Positions 63,331-64,000 of a DNA stretch of 64,000 bases are shown here, one piece after another. The notes beneath the pieces are model-generated. The model did no database searches, was not told the origin of the DNA, and worked only from the letters and a program-made list of their open reading frames with translations. The position numbers and the translations under genes were made by a program. The stretch spans positions 372,001 through 436,000 of the forward strand of contig JAYKNF010000023.1 in NCBI GenBank assembly GCA_036172665.1, in the 5' to 3' direction. The stretch's first letter is position 1; the number at the start of each line of letters is the position of its first letter. The DNA comes from Prosopocoilus inquinatus (taxonomy: Eukaryota; Arthropoda; Insecta; Coleoptera; Lucanidae).

Positions 63331-64000
63331 TTTAAACGAAACAACACGCATTAGCGTTGTTCCTGTGATGTATCTAATCGATCCTTACTCATCTATCATG
63401 TTATTTGGCGTTACGATGGACTCCAGTAACTTAGATGTGAGATACCAAGTTCTCGGACGCAGCTGAAGCTAGAAATAGTTTTAAACGAAACAACACGTAT
63501 TAGCGTTGTTCCTGTGATGTATCTAATCGATCCTTACTCATCTATCATGTTATTTGACGTTTGGATGGACTCCAGTAACTCTGATGTGAGATACAAAGTT
63601 TTTGGACGCAGCAGAAGCTGGAAATAGTTTTGAACGAAACAACACGTATTAGCGTTGTTCCTGTGATGTATCTAATCGATCCTTACTTAGCTACTATGTT
63701 ATTTGACGTTTCGATGGACTCCAGTAACTCTAATGTGAGATATGAAATTTTCGGACGCAGCAGCAGCTGGAAATAGTTTGAAACGAAACAACACATATTA
63801 GCGTTGTTCCTGTGATGTATCTAATCGATCCTTACTCATCTATCATGTTATTTGACGTTTGGATGGACTCCAGTAAGTCTGATGTGAGATACAATGTTTT
63901 TGGACGCAGCAGGAGCTGGAAATAGTTTTAAACGAAACAACACGCATTAGCGTTGTTCCTGTGATGTATCTAATCGATCCTTACTCATATATCATGTTAT

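Larger units (their letters stand above)
1..64000. repeat. 149-bp satellite DNA array filling the window
   Basis: About 430 head-to-tail units of 149 bp occupy every base, and both window ends cut through a unit. I followed the segment gctggaaatag from 101 to 63,923; the spacing equals 429 x 149 minus 99, and nine visible deletions account for all 99 bp. No unit is inverted and no foreign insert was seen, so the long gene-free stretch is fully explained by this repeat. Units differ at recurring diagnostic sites and form higher-order blocks described separately. Arrays like this are typical of eukaryotic heterochromatin, often centromeric or pericentromeric; that location is inference. I do not recognise the family by name. 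Confidence 0.99.

Noticed and set aside
1..64000. CRISPR array
   Set aside because: The regular spacing is of whole 149-bp units that are similar throughout; there are no short repeats separated by unrelated spacers.

Overview
The whole 64-kb window is one uninterrupted satellite-DNA array. Its repeat unit is 149 bp, and about 430 unit equivalents stand head-to-tail on the same strand. I see no gene, RNA gene, transposon, CRISPR array, origin or unique sequence. The shared segment at the end of each unit (gctggaaatag or a close variant) recurs on a 149-bp lattice from position 101 to 63,923. That distance is 429 x 149 minus 99 bp, and the deletions I can see (1, 12, 4, 1, 56, 4, 3, 9 and 9 bp) sum to exactly 99. 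The first 275 steps, to 41,076, show no net length change.

The window points to a eukaryotic nuclear genome, probably a centromeric, pericentromeric or other heterochromatic block. That is inferred from array size, unit length near one nucleosome core and absence of genes. A hand-made consensus unit has about 41% G+C and 8 CpG, slightly more than base composition predicts, which argues against a heavily CpG-methylated vertebrate-like genome and would suit an invertebrate such as an insect. I do not recognise the family and cannot name the species.

Units fall into diagnostic classes that occur in ordered cassettes. The blocks found are: a 4.24-kb block P (three full copies and one nearly full); an eight-unit cassette H (six full copies, one truncated); a four-unit cassette K (17 copies, all left of 49,555); a 10.76-kb tandem duplication (12,967-23,729 and 23,844-34,606); a 28-unit tandem duplication meeting at 34,885; an approximately 10-kb block shared by 2,105-12,000 and 34,885-45,375; and a 12-unit duplication at 58.8-62.35 kb. 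Offsets between copies are whole multiples of 149 bp apart from the listed deletions, as expected from in-register unequal exchange or gene conversion.

The array is polarised. The left and centre (1 to about 45 kb) are built from near-identical large duplications with a single 1-bp length change. The right end (about 46-64 kb) holds the other eight length changes, lacks cassette K beyond 49.6 kb and carries private unit classes. The right side may therefore lie nearer an array edge or be less often homogenised. Unit positions below are written u1-u149, with u1 the g of gttttaaacg (window position 103 in the first complete unit).
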